From NCBI GenBank assembly GCA_016928395.1, contig JAFGKV010000238.1, positions 20,341 through 84,340 of the forward strand: 64,000 nucleotides of DNA. Direction: 5' to 3'. Shown one piece after another: positions 53,721 through 63,000 of this stretch. Under the pieces are notes generated by a model. It saw nothing but the letters and a program-made list of their open reading frames with translations, was not told where the DNA came from and searched no databases. How positions within the stretch are numbered: position 1 is the first letter of the stretch; each line of letters begins with the position of its first letter. The position numbers and the translations under genes are program-made. This stretch comes from Candidatus Fermentibacterota bacterium. Lineage in GTDB: Bacteria; JAFGKV01.

Positions 53721-54497
53721 TTGTGCTTCACGGCTAGTCTCACGCTGCCCGTGTTCGCGCTAGGAGCGTGCATCGGCAGTTTTCTGAACGTGGTGGTCTA
53801 CCGGTTGCCGCGGGGCGAGTCAGTGGCATGGCCGGGTTCGCGATGCCCCTGGTGCACGGCGCCGCTGGCGGCGTTGGACAACATACCGCTCTTCAGCTTC
53901 CTGCTGCTTTCCGCCCGGTGCAGGTACTGTGGCGCGCCCATAGCCTTGCGCTACCCGGTGGTGGAAGGCATTGGCGGTCTGCTGGCAGTGTGTACATGTA
54001 TCCTGTGGGGTTTTACACCATCAGGCCTCATGTGGGCGGTGTTTCTTGCCACTTTGGTGGCGGTGGCGCTGATCGACCTCGACACTTTCGTGATTCCAGA
54101 TTCTCTGTGCCTCCTTCTTGTTGGCTGCGGGCTCGTGCTGGCCCATGTGTCTCCCGATGAGGGATCATTGTCTTCTCGGCTTCTCGCGGGGGCGCTGAGT
54201 GCGGGGGGTGTGTGGGCGTTGAGTGTGATGACTCGTGGAGGCATGGGCATGGGCGATGCGAAGCTCCTTGGCGCCATGGGAATCGCACTGGGGCCGCGCG
54301 GAGTGGCGTTCGCATTCGGTCTCGCCGTGCTGTTGGGGGCCATCTCAGGTGTATGGCTGCTGGCTCTCAAACGTAAGCGGAGCGGAGATCCCGTTCCGTT
54401 TGGGCCATTTCTCGTCCTGGGCGCACTGGTGGCTGCACTGGGCGGGAACCAGATAGCTGAATGGTATTCGAGGGCACTCCTCGGTATCTTGGATTGA
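53721..54497 (+). CDS. Prepilin peptidase (A24A, PilD/GspO-like, 258 aa)
   Basis: The sequence follows the family: GACIGSFLNVVVYRLPRGES, the zinc CxxC pairs (CPWC and CRYC), eight or so membrane helices, and both catalytic Asp motifs (ALIDLDTFVIPD and the GxGD motif GMGMGDAKLLGAMG). It cleaves leader peptides of prepilins and N-methylates the new end. The start is TTG 53721 in the absence of an ATG; the ribosome-binding region is weak (AAGGTAG). It follows the pseudopilin and precedes the unusual DnaA/MshEN-like genes by 101 nt. Confidence 0.93.
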   Translation: MCFTASLTLPVFALGACIGSFLNVVVYRLPRGESVAWPGSRCPWCTAPLAALDNIPLFSFLLLSARCRYCGAPIALRYPVVEGIGGLLAVCTCILWGFTPSGLMWAVFLATLVAVALIDLDTFVIPDSLCLLLVGCGLVLAHVSPDEGSLSSRLLAGALSAGGVWALSVMTRGGMGMGDAKLLGAMGIALGPRGVAFAFGLAVLLGAISGVWLLALKRKRSGDPVPFGPFLVLGALVAALGGNQIAEWYSRALLGILD

Positions 54498-54520
54498 TGC
54501 CGTGCGTATCGGAAGGCAGC

Positions 54521-54549
54521 TTGACGGATGCGCAAGGTCGAGTTACTCT
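54521..54549 (+). promoter_or_regulatory. Possible promoter of the DnaA/MshEN-like gene cluster
   Basis: TTGACG (54521-54526), a 17-base spacer and TACTCT (54544-54549). The -35 is one base off consensus and the -10 matches three of six. Transcription would begin near 54556, some 40 nt before the ATG at 54599. Confidence 0.35.
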
Positions 54550-54598
54550 ATGACTAACGAGCCAAACCGTGTATAGACGCCCCTGCCGGGAGTGATCA

Positions 54599-57550
54599 AT
54601 GCCTGGGAAACAGCCGAATGCCTTTGTTGATATTCTGGTTGCCGAAGGCCTGCTTTCCAAGAAGCGAGCCCGGGACATCATCAAGTCTTCCTCACGGGTG
54701 GGGAAGTCATCCATCGAACTAGCGATCGAGGAAGGCGCCGTTGCCCTTGATGCCGTGGATCGGGTTGCAGAGAACATGGGTCTTAGCTGCCCTGATCTTG
54801 ATACCTCGATGGTTGACTGGCTCGCAGTGAATCGGGTCACTCTGGCCGAGGCCCAGAGGATTCCTATGGCGCCGCTGGTGGGCGACGGGAAAGAGCTGCG
54901 AGTCGCTGTCGTCGACCCATTCGATGCGGACCTTGTCGGTCTGCTCCGGGATCAGTTTGGCTGTCCCGTAACCCTCATGTTTGCACATCCCGCCCGAATC
55001 CGGGCCGTTCTTGCACAAGGCCCTCCCGCCGAAGGCGAGGGAGATCTGGCTGCTGTTGCTTCCTTCGCCGACTTCGTGGTGGATGAAGGCCAACGCCGTG
55101 TCGTTGAGGAAGTGCAAAACTTCATTCGCACCGATACGGAATGGCGACGTCCTGTGCTGCTGGTAGGTCCAGGTTGCGTGGGCAAGACCCATTTGCTCAA
55201 CGCTGCTCGGCAGGAGTTGGGCAGCCTGCACCCGAGTCGCACCGTGCTTTTCATTGAAGGCCGGCATGCTAAAGATAAAACCGCTCCCTTTGGCACCCAT
55301 CTCTCTCCTGGTGGGTTGATCCTGGATGATCTGGATTCCCTCGCCGGAGATGCGCGGCTGGAAGAGGCTTTCATGCAGGCGTTCAATACGGTTTTCCAAC
55401 AGGGAGGGCCCATCATTGTCTCCAGCAGCAAGCCGCTGGCCTCCATGGAGCCTCTGTCGATGCGCGTCAGGGCCGCTCTGGGCATCTGTCGGCCTTTGAC
55501 GCTGGTCGCGCCCAAGCAGGAAACCATCGTCACCATCGCATTCCGGGTGGCAGAGAAGGCCGGCGTGGAGTCCAAGGGAGTAAACTGGGGCGTTTTGGTG
55601 CAGGAAGCTGGCGGAGATCTCCGGCGAGTGCTTGAGGCGATTGGCGGCGGCAGATCCGTTCGCGGTGCAGGCCGTGTCGCCGAGACTACGGTTACTGCTT
55701 TCGAGCCACGAGTCAGCCCCTCGGAAGAGTCCGGCGCCGCCCGAACAGCCGCGCTCTTACGCGAGGAGGCGGAAGCAATCATCAGCGAGGCAAGAACCGC
55801 CATCGATGAGATCGAGCAACGGCCTGGAGCTATCGACTCCGAGCTCCTGGATCGCGCCAAGGATGCTTTGGCGCAGGCGATTCGCGCGCGGGATTCCGGC
55901 GACTTCGATGCAAGTGAGCAACTAGGAATGGAGGCGCTGGAGAAGGCGGCGCTTGCCCACAGTCGGTCGGAGGGGACGATGGTCGCGAAGAGTCCGCCCG
56001 AGGCTGCGGCCACACCGAAGCAATCACAGCCGGTGCTGGCGCCCTACACCGAGCCGGAGGGTACTGATGAGCACGTGAAGGCATCGCTTCGGGAGGCTGA
56101 GAAGGCGATCCGAGATGCATGTGATGCCGGGGCTGAGGAATACGCTTCTCGCGAGCTGCGGATGGCCGTCAACGGGCTCGAGGAAGCGCGGCGGATAGCG
56201 GCGGATCCCGCGTTGCGTGCGCGGGCCGTTGACGAGGCCCGGCTGGCGGCGGAGCAGGCGTGGGATGCCGGACGAAGAGCCAAGACCAGAAAGGAAGAGG
56301 CTCGGATCAAGCAGGAGAAAGACAAGGTCCGCCGTTGTCAGATGGCAATTGAGGAGGTACGGAAAGAGCACGAGCGTCTTGCAGTGCATGAAGGTGATAC
56401 ACCCATCGTCGCCCAGCTTGAGGAAGTTGGGGTTTTTATCGACACGGCCGCGCAGTACCAGGAAGTCGGAAGCATAGGTCAGGCGCTGGAGCATGTGATG
56501 AAGGCCCGGAAGCGCCTCAACGAGATCTCAGATGAAGCGCGGCTTCGTCGTGAACTTCGCGACATCATAAACGAAGTGGACGGTCTCGTCGGTGAGGCAG
56601 ACAAGCGTGGCGAGACGCAGAGTCCTCAGCAACTGGTCGACATCCAGAACGCCTTGGCAGAAGCAGAGCGAGTGCTCATGGGTGACAGCGCCGACTATGA
56701 GCTGGGACTAAACTGGGCACGAGTCGCCCGACAGAAGGCCTTGAGACTGGCCGAAGGGGGCACCGATCGTCGATCGAAGGACGTCGGCAAGTCCAAGCGG
56801 CAGGATGGACCTGAGCTCACTTTCGATAGTCTCGAAGTGTGCGAGGGCAACCAGTTTGTCATCGCCATGGCCAGGACCGCAGCTGAGACACCTCACCTCG
56901 TCAAGAGCCCCCTCTACGTTTTTGGCGACGTCGGGGTGGGGAAGACCCACCTCTTATCTGCGATTCAAGATCTGGCCAAGAAGACGCATCCTGACAACTC
57001 CGTTGTTCTCACGACTGCAGCGGATTTCTCCGAAGACTACCGTGAGGCCCTTGCCCTGGGCAAGGCATCGTCCTTCAGGGAGGCCTACCGTGCCTCGGAT
57101 CTGTTCATCCTCGATGACCTGCACCACATCGTAGCGAATCCCGATGGGATTCGCGAGTTCTTCCATACGTTGAGCGCCATCGAGGCATCAGGCGGTTTGG
57201 CCGTGGTATCGGCCGCCGTTCCCCCGCGGAAGCTGGGGATTGATGACAAGAGCTTTCGGTCGCGTCTCGAGGGTGGTGTGACAGCAGAGATGAAGTACCC
57301 CTCTCTGGAGGCGCGCGAACGCATACTCCGCCACGCGGCGAAGCGCTACGATTTGAAGATTCCTGATGAGGCCATTACTCTTCTGGCTACCATGATCACC
57401 AGCAATGTGCGGGAACTCCTCGGCGCGTTGGGCAAGGTCGCCGCGCATTCCCGCGCCGAGGGCGGCCAGGTCACTGGTGAGATCATGAGAAGGGTTCTTC
57501 AAGAGGTGCTTCCGGGGCCCAGTGAGGACGAAAAGTGGCTTCACTCATAG
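54599..57550 (+). CDS. MshEN-like / AAA+ / helical repeat / DnaA-like AAA+ fusion protein (983 aa)
   Basis: Residues 1-150 resemble the N-terminal domain of GspE/PilB-type ATPases (DILVAEGLLSKKRARDIIKS, then LRVAVVDPFDADLVGLLRDQ). A first AAA+ module (about 155-385) has Walker A VGPGCVGKTHLL, Walker B LILDDLD and a sensor-2-like GGDLRRVLEAI, but its arginine-finger region is eroded. Residues about 390-735 are four helical units of roughly 80 residues (one with DAGAEEYASRELRMAVNGLE, DUF4398-like). A second module (about 745-975) is close to DnaA domain III: FGDVGVGKTHLLSAI, LFILDDLHHI, RSRLEGGV with the finger Arg, and SNVRELLGAL. No DnaA DNA-binding domain is present. GGGAG is seven bases before the ATG. 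The stop overlaps the next gene by 16 nt. Function unknown. Confidence 0.82.
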   Translation: MPGKQPNAFVDILVAEGLLSKKRARDIIKSSSRVGKSSIELAIEEGAVALDAVDRVAENMGLSCPDLDTSMVDWLAVNRVTLAEAQRIPMAPLVGDGKELRVAVVDPFDADLVGLLRDQFGCPVTLMFAHPARIRAVLAQGPPAEGEGDLAAVASFADFVVDEGQRRVVEEVQNFIRTDTEWRRPVLLVGPGCVGKTHLLNAARQELGSLHPSRTVLFIEGRHAKDKTAPFGTHLSPGGLILDDLDSLAGDARLEEAFMQAFNTVFQQGGPIIVSSSKPLASMEPLSMRVRAALGICRPLTLVAPKQETIVTIAFRVAEKAGVESKGVNWGVLVQEAGGDLRRVLEAIGGGRSVRGAGRVAETTVTAFEPRVSPSEESGAARTAALLREEAEAIISEARTAIDEIEQRPGAIDSELLDRAKDALAQAIRARDSGDFDASEQLGMEALEKAALAHSRSEGTMVAKSPPEAAATPKQSQPVLAPYTEPEGTDEHVKASLREAEKAIRDACDAGAEEYASRELRMAVNGLEEARRIAADPALRARAVDEARLAAEQAWDAGRRAKTRKEEARIKQEKDKVRRCQMAIEEVRKEHERLAVHEGDTPIVAQLEEVGVFIDTAAQYQEVGSIGQALEHVMKARKRLNEISDEARLRRELRDIINEVDGLVGEADKRGETQSPQQLVDIQNALAEAERVLMGDSADYELGLNWARVARQKALRLAEGGTDRRSKDVGKSKRQDGPELTFDSLEVCEGNQFVIAMARTAAETPHLVKSPLYVFGDVGVGKTHLLSAIQDLAKKTHPDNSVVLTTAADFSEDYREALALGKASSFREAYRASDLFILDDLHHIVANPDGIREFFHTLSAIEASGGLAVVSAAVPPRKLGIDDKSFRSRLEGGVTAEMKYPSLEARERILRHAAKRYDLKIPDEAITLLATMITSNVRELLGALGKVAAHSRAEGGQVTGEIMRRVLQEVLPGPSEDEKWLHS

Positions 57551-58803
57551 AACTGCTCGTATCTCGACAGATGATCTCTTCCGAGCAGGCTCGTGAAGCG
57601 GCGGCTCTATCAGAAGAGACTGGGGCTTTCATAGGGCGAATCCTCGTTTCTCAGGGAGCAGTGGAGGAGCAAATGCTGGCTCGTTTTCTCGAGCGGGAAT
57701 GCACCGAGAAGCCGGGGGCTCTGCACATCGAGGCAGACGCTCAGTTGATGCAGTTGCTCCCCGAGAGGCTCATGCGCACCTACCGCATGGTCCCCTTGGG
57801 AAGATCTCCCTCCGGCGTCCTGAAGCTCGCAGTATCGGAGCCGCTATCCATAGGCGGCATAGACCAGGTGAAGCGCCGGCTGGGAATGCCCGTCAGGCTG
57901 ATTCTGGTGGATTCTGATACCATCGAGACGCTGCTGGGTGTGCCCGTGCAGTCCGTGGCGGTCCAGCCCCCGCTACCTCCAGAGCCTACCTCCGCATCGG
58001 TGAGCCTGGCTCCCTCGCGTCCTATTCACACTCCGTCTACCTCTGCTGCGTCCGCGGAGGGTTCTCTTGCACAGGATCAGGGCGCAGTGTTGCGGCCTCG
58101 AATGGTGCGCCAGCGGGTTGATGCTCCTGAGGACTGGCAGCCCGATCCCGTGCCGGGCGAGCTTCCTTCGGTCCTGGAGGAAGCCTTCAATGCGCTTCAG
58201 TCCGTCGTGGAAAGCAGCCAGCACGTGTTCTTAGTGGTCACTGGTCCGGATTCTGCGAGGGACCTAGTACTCAGGAAGCTGCGCACGGTCACATGGGGAG
58301 ACCACGAGGCATTCTATCTGGATCTGATCGCCCATCATTTTCCTGCTGAGGTTGATCATCAGCGCAGAGTTCCTACCATACTGGACGGAGTTGACGTGGC
58401 CGGGATCGATGAGGAAGAGGAGCGGCGCCTTCTCCGTACCATCAGCGCAGCGTATGCTGCCAAGACACCGCTGGTGCTTGGAATGAGGAAGAGCCCTAAG
58501 GAGTCCCAGAATTTGAGTGGAGGCCTGCGACTCACGCTTGGCCTGGCCAAGATGGTGCCCATCGAGGTAGAGGAGACCGCGGAGAGATCCGCGTCTCCAC
58601 CTGATTTTGAACAGCTATTCCTGGCCTTGGCCGATGAGACTGCGGCTTGGAGTGAGGCGGCATTTGCCGGGGCGAGTCTTCGTCCTCTGCTCCAGGCCGC
58701 TTCTCGAGCGTATACGAGGGGAAGCCGACAGGAGGCTCTCGGCAAGGCAGCAACGGCCGTGGCCAGCCGCGTTTCTCATCTCACCGAGGAGCGGCTTGGC
58801 TGA
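57535..58803 (+). CDS. MshEN-like protein with degenerate AAA+ module (422 aa)
   Basis: Residues 1-140 again resemble the GspE/MshEN N-terminal domain (LIELLVSRQMISSEQAREAA, FIGRILVSQGAVEEQMLARF, then LKLAVSEPLSIGGIDQVKRR). A Pro/Ser-rich linker (about 145-185) follows. The rest looks like an AAA+ fold without a usable nucleotide site: where Walker A should be it has VVTGPDSARDLVL, with no GK[ST], and the Walker B position reads TILDGVDVAG. It may be a non-catalytic subunit of a complex with the flanking genes. The GTG start lies inside the previous gene (GAGGAC upstream), and the stop shares one base with the next start (TGATG). Confidence 0.75.
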   Translation: MASLIELLVSRQMISSEQAREAAALSEETGAFIGRILVSQGAVEEQMLARFLERECTEKPGALHIEADAQLMQLLPERLMRTYRMVPLGRSPSGVLKLAVSEPLSIGGIDQVKRRLGMPVRLILVDSDTIETLLGVPVQSVAVQPPLPPEPTSASVSLAPSRPIHTPSTSAASAEGSLAQDQGAVLRPRMVRQRVDAPEDWQPDPVPGELPSVLEEAFNALQSVVESSQHVFLVVTGPDSARDLVLRKLRTVTWGDHEAFYLDLIAHHFPAEVDHQRRVPTILDGVDVAGIDEEEERRLLRTISAAYAAKTPLVLGMRKSPKESQNLSGGLRLTLGLAKMVPIEVEETAERSASPPDFEQLFLALADETAAWSEAAFAGASLRPLLQAASRAYTRGSRQEALGKAATAVASRVSHLTEERLG

Positions 58804-60074
58804 TGCCAAGGCGGCGGAATACTCGTGCCGGGCTTGGAAGACGTTTCGGCCGAACCCTGGTTCGATGGGGAGCAGTCACCGAAGCTCAGTTGAAGGAGGC
58901 CCTGACTCATCAGCACGAGCGCGGGGGTCTCATAGGCAGATGGCTTGTCGAAACAGGTGCAGTGTCCCCAGGAAGAATGAGAGACCTCCTCGATCGGTTT
59001 CATCGGCGGCGGCATCTGTCGGTGGCTAATCTCCGCATCGACCGCGAAGTGCTGCGGGTTCTCACGAAAGATCTTGCGTGGGCATGGTGCGCACTACCGT
59101 TGGATATCTCAGATGGCGATCTCGTTGTCGCTGTCCCTGATGCTTCTGAGACCGAATGCGTCGCCACTCTCGCCGACGCAACCGGCATGACGATCCAGCC
59201 GGTCTCGTGTCCTGAAGACGAAATTGCTGAGGCCATCCGACGTCACTACGGATCTCAGGGCGTGATCCCCGACGAGTGGTTGTTTGGATCGGCTCCTCTC
59301 TCGAAGTTTCGCTTCGAGACCTACGTGGTCGGCGAGGCGAATCGACGTGTGTATGAGGCAGCCATGGCTGTTGCGGTGGCACCCGGGGTGCGACATAATC
59401 CGCTTTTCGTGTATGGGGAAGTAGGGCATGGCAAGACGCATCTTCTGAATGCCATCGGCAATCGGATCAGAGAGGAGCGTCCCTCAAGCATAGTACTCTA
59501 TCTCCCAGCAGTTCGTTTCGCTGATGAGCTCCTTCGTGCAATAGAGCATAACAGACTCGTGGAATTCCGGACGGTATACGCGCGTACGACGGTGCTTCTA
59601 CTGGATGATGTGCAGTTCCTGGCCGATCAACGGGCCGTCCAAGAGGAGTTCGCGAACCTCTTCGAAGTGCTGCAGGCGAGGGGACGGCAGATCGTTATCA
59701 CCAGTGATCGTGCTCCCGAGGAAGTACAGACCTTGGCGGATCGAGTTAAATCGGGACTTGGCGCTGGGCTCATTGTCGGCGTGGAAGTCCCCAGCATCGC
59801 GATGAAGGCTGCGATTCTCATGGAGAAGCGGCGTGAGCATAAGTGGGCCTTGCCCGATAATGTCATTACCCGCGTCGCGCACGAGTTTGACGGGGATGTG
59901 AGACGGCTAGAGGGGATACTCCGAACTGTATGCGCACGGATTGAACTTGACAGCGGCAGGCCGATGGACGAAATATTATCTTCTGTTCTTACAACTGTGC
60001 ATTCAGATACAGGCGTCGCGGAACCGTGGGAGTCCGCCCCCGAGTTGCGGGCTCGAACACATCCAAACCGATAG
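58803..60074 (+). CDS. MshEN-like domain fused to DnaA-like AAA+ ATPase, no DNA-binding domain (423 aa)
   Basis: The front (residues 10-155) has two MshEN-like half-motifs (FGRTLVRWGAVTEAQLKEAL and IGRWLVETGAVSPGRMRDLL) and LVVAVPDASETECVATLADA. The AAA+ module begins FRFETYVVGEANRRVYEAAM, as in DnaA domain III, with Walker A YGEVGHGKTHLLNAIGN (about 202-218), Walker B TVLLLDDVQFLADQ, ITSDRAPEE (sensor 1) and DVRRLEGILR (sensor 2). The arginine-finger motif, LRSRF in DnaA, is VKSGLGAGL here, so the finger Arg is lost. The C-terminus ends soon after, with no room for DnaA domain IV. It could bind ATP but needs a partner's finger, or simply cannot supply one to its neighbour in a ring. Confidence 0.83.
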   Translation: MPRRRNTRAGLGRRFGRTLVRWGAVTEAQLKEALTHQHERGGLIGRWLVETGAVSPGRMRDLLDRFHRRRHLSVANLRIDREVLRVLTKDLAWAWCALPLDISDGDLVVAVPDASETECVATLADATGMTIQPVSCPEDEIAEAIRRHYGSQGVIPDEWLFGSAPLSKFRFETYVVGEANRRVYEAAMAVAVAPGVRHNPLFVYGEVGHGKTHLLNAIGNRIREERPSSIVLYLPAVRFADELLRAIEHNRLVEFRTVYARTTVLLLDDVQFLADQRAVQEEFANLFEVLQARGRQIVITSDRAPEEVQTLADRVKSGLGAGLIVGVEVPSIAMKAAILMEKRREHKWALPDNVITRVAHEFDGDVRRLEGILRTVCARIELDSGRPMDEILSSVLTTVHSDTGVAEPWESAPELRARTHPNR

Positions 60075-60083
60075 GTGAGCACG

Positions 60084-63000
60084 ATGGCGAAGCAGCAGCA
60101 ACAGCGGCTCGGCGACCTACTCGTCGAACATAAGGTTATCACCAAGAAACAGCTGAAGCAGGCGCATGAGGAGCAGTCGCGTGACACTGAGGGTCGCCGA
60201 TTGGGGAGAATCCTGATTGACCTTAACTTTATTGGTGAAGAGACTCTTATCAGTTTTCTTGCACGGCAGTGCGGAATGCCTCACCTACGTTTGGGTGATT
60301 ACGAGATAGACAGTGAGGTAATAAAGTACGTATCTCCTGAACTTGTAACAAAGTATCAGGCTGTACCCATCGACAAACTTGGGAAAATACTCACTGTTGC
60401 CATGGTTGACCCTTTGGACGATGAGGCGCTTGACGGCCTGCAGAAGGCCACTGGCTTCGTGGTCAAGCCTATCGTGTGTTCAGAAAAGGACATCGAGGAC
60501 GCAATTGATCGGTACTATGGTGCGGGAGTGCTTGAGGCCAGTAAGGAAAGCCGCAGGCGGGCGGTCGCTGAAGCGTCGGGTCGGCCCACGGCAGAGCAGG
60601 AACCGGTGGCAATCGAGGAGAGTCTGGATGGCCTCCGGCCTCTGAAGCCATATACCTTCGACGAGTTCGTCGTCGGTCACGCGAACCAGTTCACCTACGC
60701 GACGGCCAAGGCCGTTGCTGAGGCTCCCGCACAGGACTACAACCCTCTGTTCATCTACAGCGGCGTTGGTCTCGGAAAGACCCACTTGGTCAATGCAATA
60801 GGCAACCACATCCTTGCCCGTGACCCAGGATCCCGCGTCATCTATCTCTCTTCGGAGCGATTCACTGCTGAACTAGTCAGTGCGATTCAGAGGAATGATA
60901 TCAAGAGTTTTCGGCGACGCTACCGTGAAGTGGATGTTCTGCTTCTTGATGACATTCACTTTCTGGCGGGCAAGGAGCGTGCTCAGGAGGAGTTCTTCCA
61001 CACGTTCAACGAACTCTACAATGCACACAAGCAAATCGTCACGACCAGTGATCGGCCACCCAAAAGCATGCTTACTTTGGAGAAGCGCCTTCGGAGTAGG
61101 TTCGAGGGCGGGATTATCACCGATATCCAGCCGCCCGAGTATGAAACGAGATTGGCGATACTCCACAAGAAGATGGAGCGGATGGGACAAAGTGTGGATC
61201 AGCCGGTGCTTGAGCTTCTGGCTGAGCGCATCACATCCAATATCCGAGAGCTGGAGGGCGCATTACGAGGGGTGATCGCGTCTGCAGAGGCTGCTGGCGA
61301 GTCTATTACCCGGCGTTACGCCGAGCGGGTCTTGGATGAGATTCTTGGCGAGACAGAGGCTGCGTCCAGGCAGCGCGAAGTGGAAGAGGAAGTTGCTGAA
61401 ATCATCACGAAGGCCAAGGCGCGGCTCCAGGATGTGGTTGATGCCGGGGTCGAAGCCGAACTGCCCGAGGGTGTTGAGAACGTTCGCTCTCAGCTTGAGG
61501 TGGCCAATCAGGCGCTACGAAGTGGTGATCTGAATGCGGCCCGGAGCGCCGCGATGGAGGCACGGGAGCGAGCGGTGGCATTATTGCGGGAGCAAGAGGA
61601 AGGCCGGAAAGTCCGGGCGCGTGAACGGATCGAATCTGGGCTGAGGGAGAAGGTAGGCACTCTGCAGCAGCTAATCGATCAGGCCGCACAGGTCGGAGTC
61701 GGGGAAGAGGTTGTCCAGGGTTTCTCCTCGTCCCTCTTGAACTTCGAGGGAGAAATGGCCCGCGGCGGAGATCCTGTACCGCTGGAGGCTGAGGTTGGCA
61801 GACTCTTGAAACAGGTCGCGAAGGCAATCGAGGAGGCGAGTATGAGCTCCCGTGCCGCTGAAGATTCTCGCTCTTTGGACTGGGAAATCACCGGTGTGCA
61901 AGCCGAGATGGATCGTTTGGCAGCGGCTACCCAGGGTCGCCTTGGGGCGCAAGCTTCGGAGGCGGAGCGTCTCCTTCGGGAAGCTATCGGTCTGGTCCGG
62001 GCAGGAAAGCACACACAAGCCCGTGCTCTGGTGAAGCAGGCCAAGGAGATCGCGACTGCGCTCAAGGCTGCGGGTATCGAAGATGCAGAGGAGCCGCAGA
62101 AGCTTGATGCCGATCAGGCCGTGAAGAGCGCGGCGACTGCCATCGAGCGAGCGAAGGCGGAGGGTGCAGCGCAGCTTGCGGCCCAACCTCTTGAAGAGGC
62201 GGAGGATCTGGTCATCAACGCCGAGGCGATGCTTGAAGCTGAGGAGTTCGATGAAGCGCTCGCCTATGCTTTGCGGGCTGAGGAGGCAGCACTGCGGGCG
62301 TCGGCGTCGGCCATCGAGCAAAGAACAGCCATCAAGCGCCAGGAGACTGAGCAGAACCTCGCCAAGGCGGCGGAACTGGTGGCATTGGCGACCGAGAGCG
62401 GCGCCGAAGAGTACTCCCGTGAGGACCTCGACGCCATTACTGCCAGCCAGGTCGAGGCCAAAGCTGCTGTGGAGCAGGACCGGGTCATCGAGGCTTTCGA
62501 CCTTAGTCAGTCTCTGCTCCGAGCTTCTCAGAAGCTGCTCAACGACACCAAGGCGCGAAAGACCGAATCCCTCCGAAAAGCCCTTGCCGATCGCCTTTCC
62601 CGTGCTGAAGAAACGATCGAGCGCGCCCGTGGCCGGGGCGCGGCAAAGTACTGCCCAAGTGATCTTGGTGACGTGGAGAAGCTCCTGGGAGACGGAAAGA
62701 AGCTTCTGAAAGCCGGTCAGTTTGAGAAGGGGCTGGAGGTCTCAGAGGAGATTCCTGCTCGTGTCGATGCCTTGGCGCAGAAGACAGAACAAGCGCGGGA
62801 CGCGGAAGAGTCGCTTCGCAAGCGGAGCAAGGAGACACTTCGGGAGGCAGAGTCGATCCTGCAGGGGGCTCTTGCTGCGGGTGCACTTCGCTATGTACTG
62901 AAGACCTTCCAGGACGCGCAGGTTGCCCTTGCCCGGGCGGTTGAGCTTGTTGAGGGTGAGGATCCACAGAAAGCGTTCCAGGAGAGCCAGACGGTACTGT

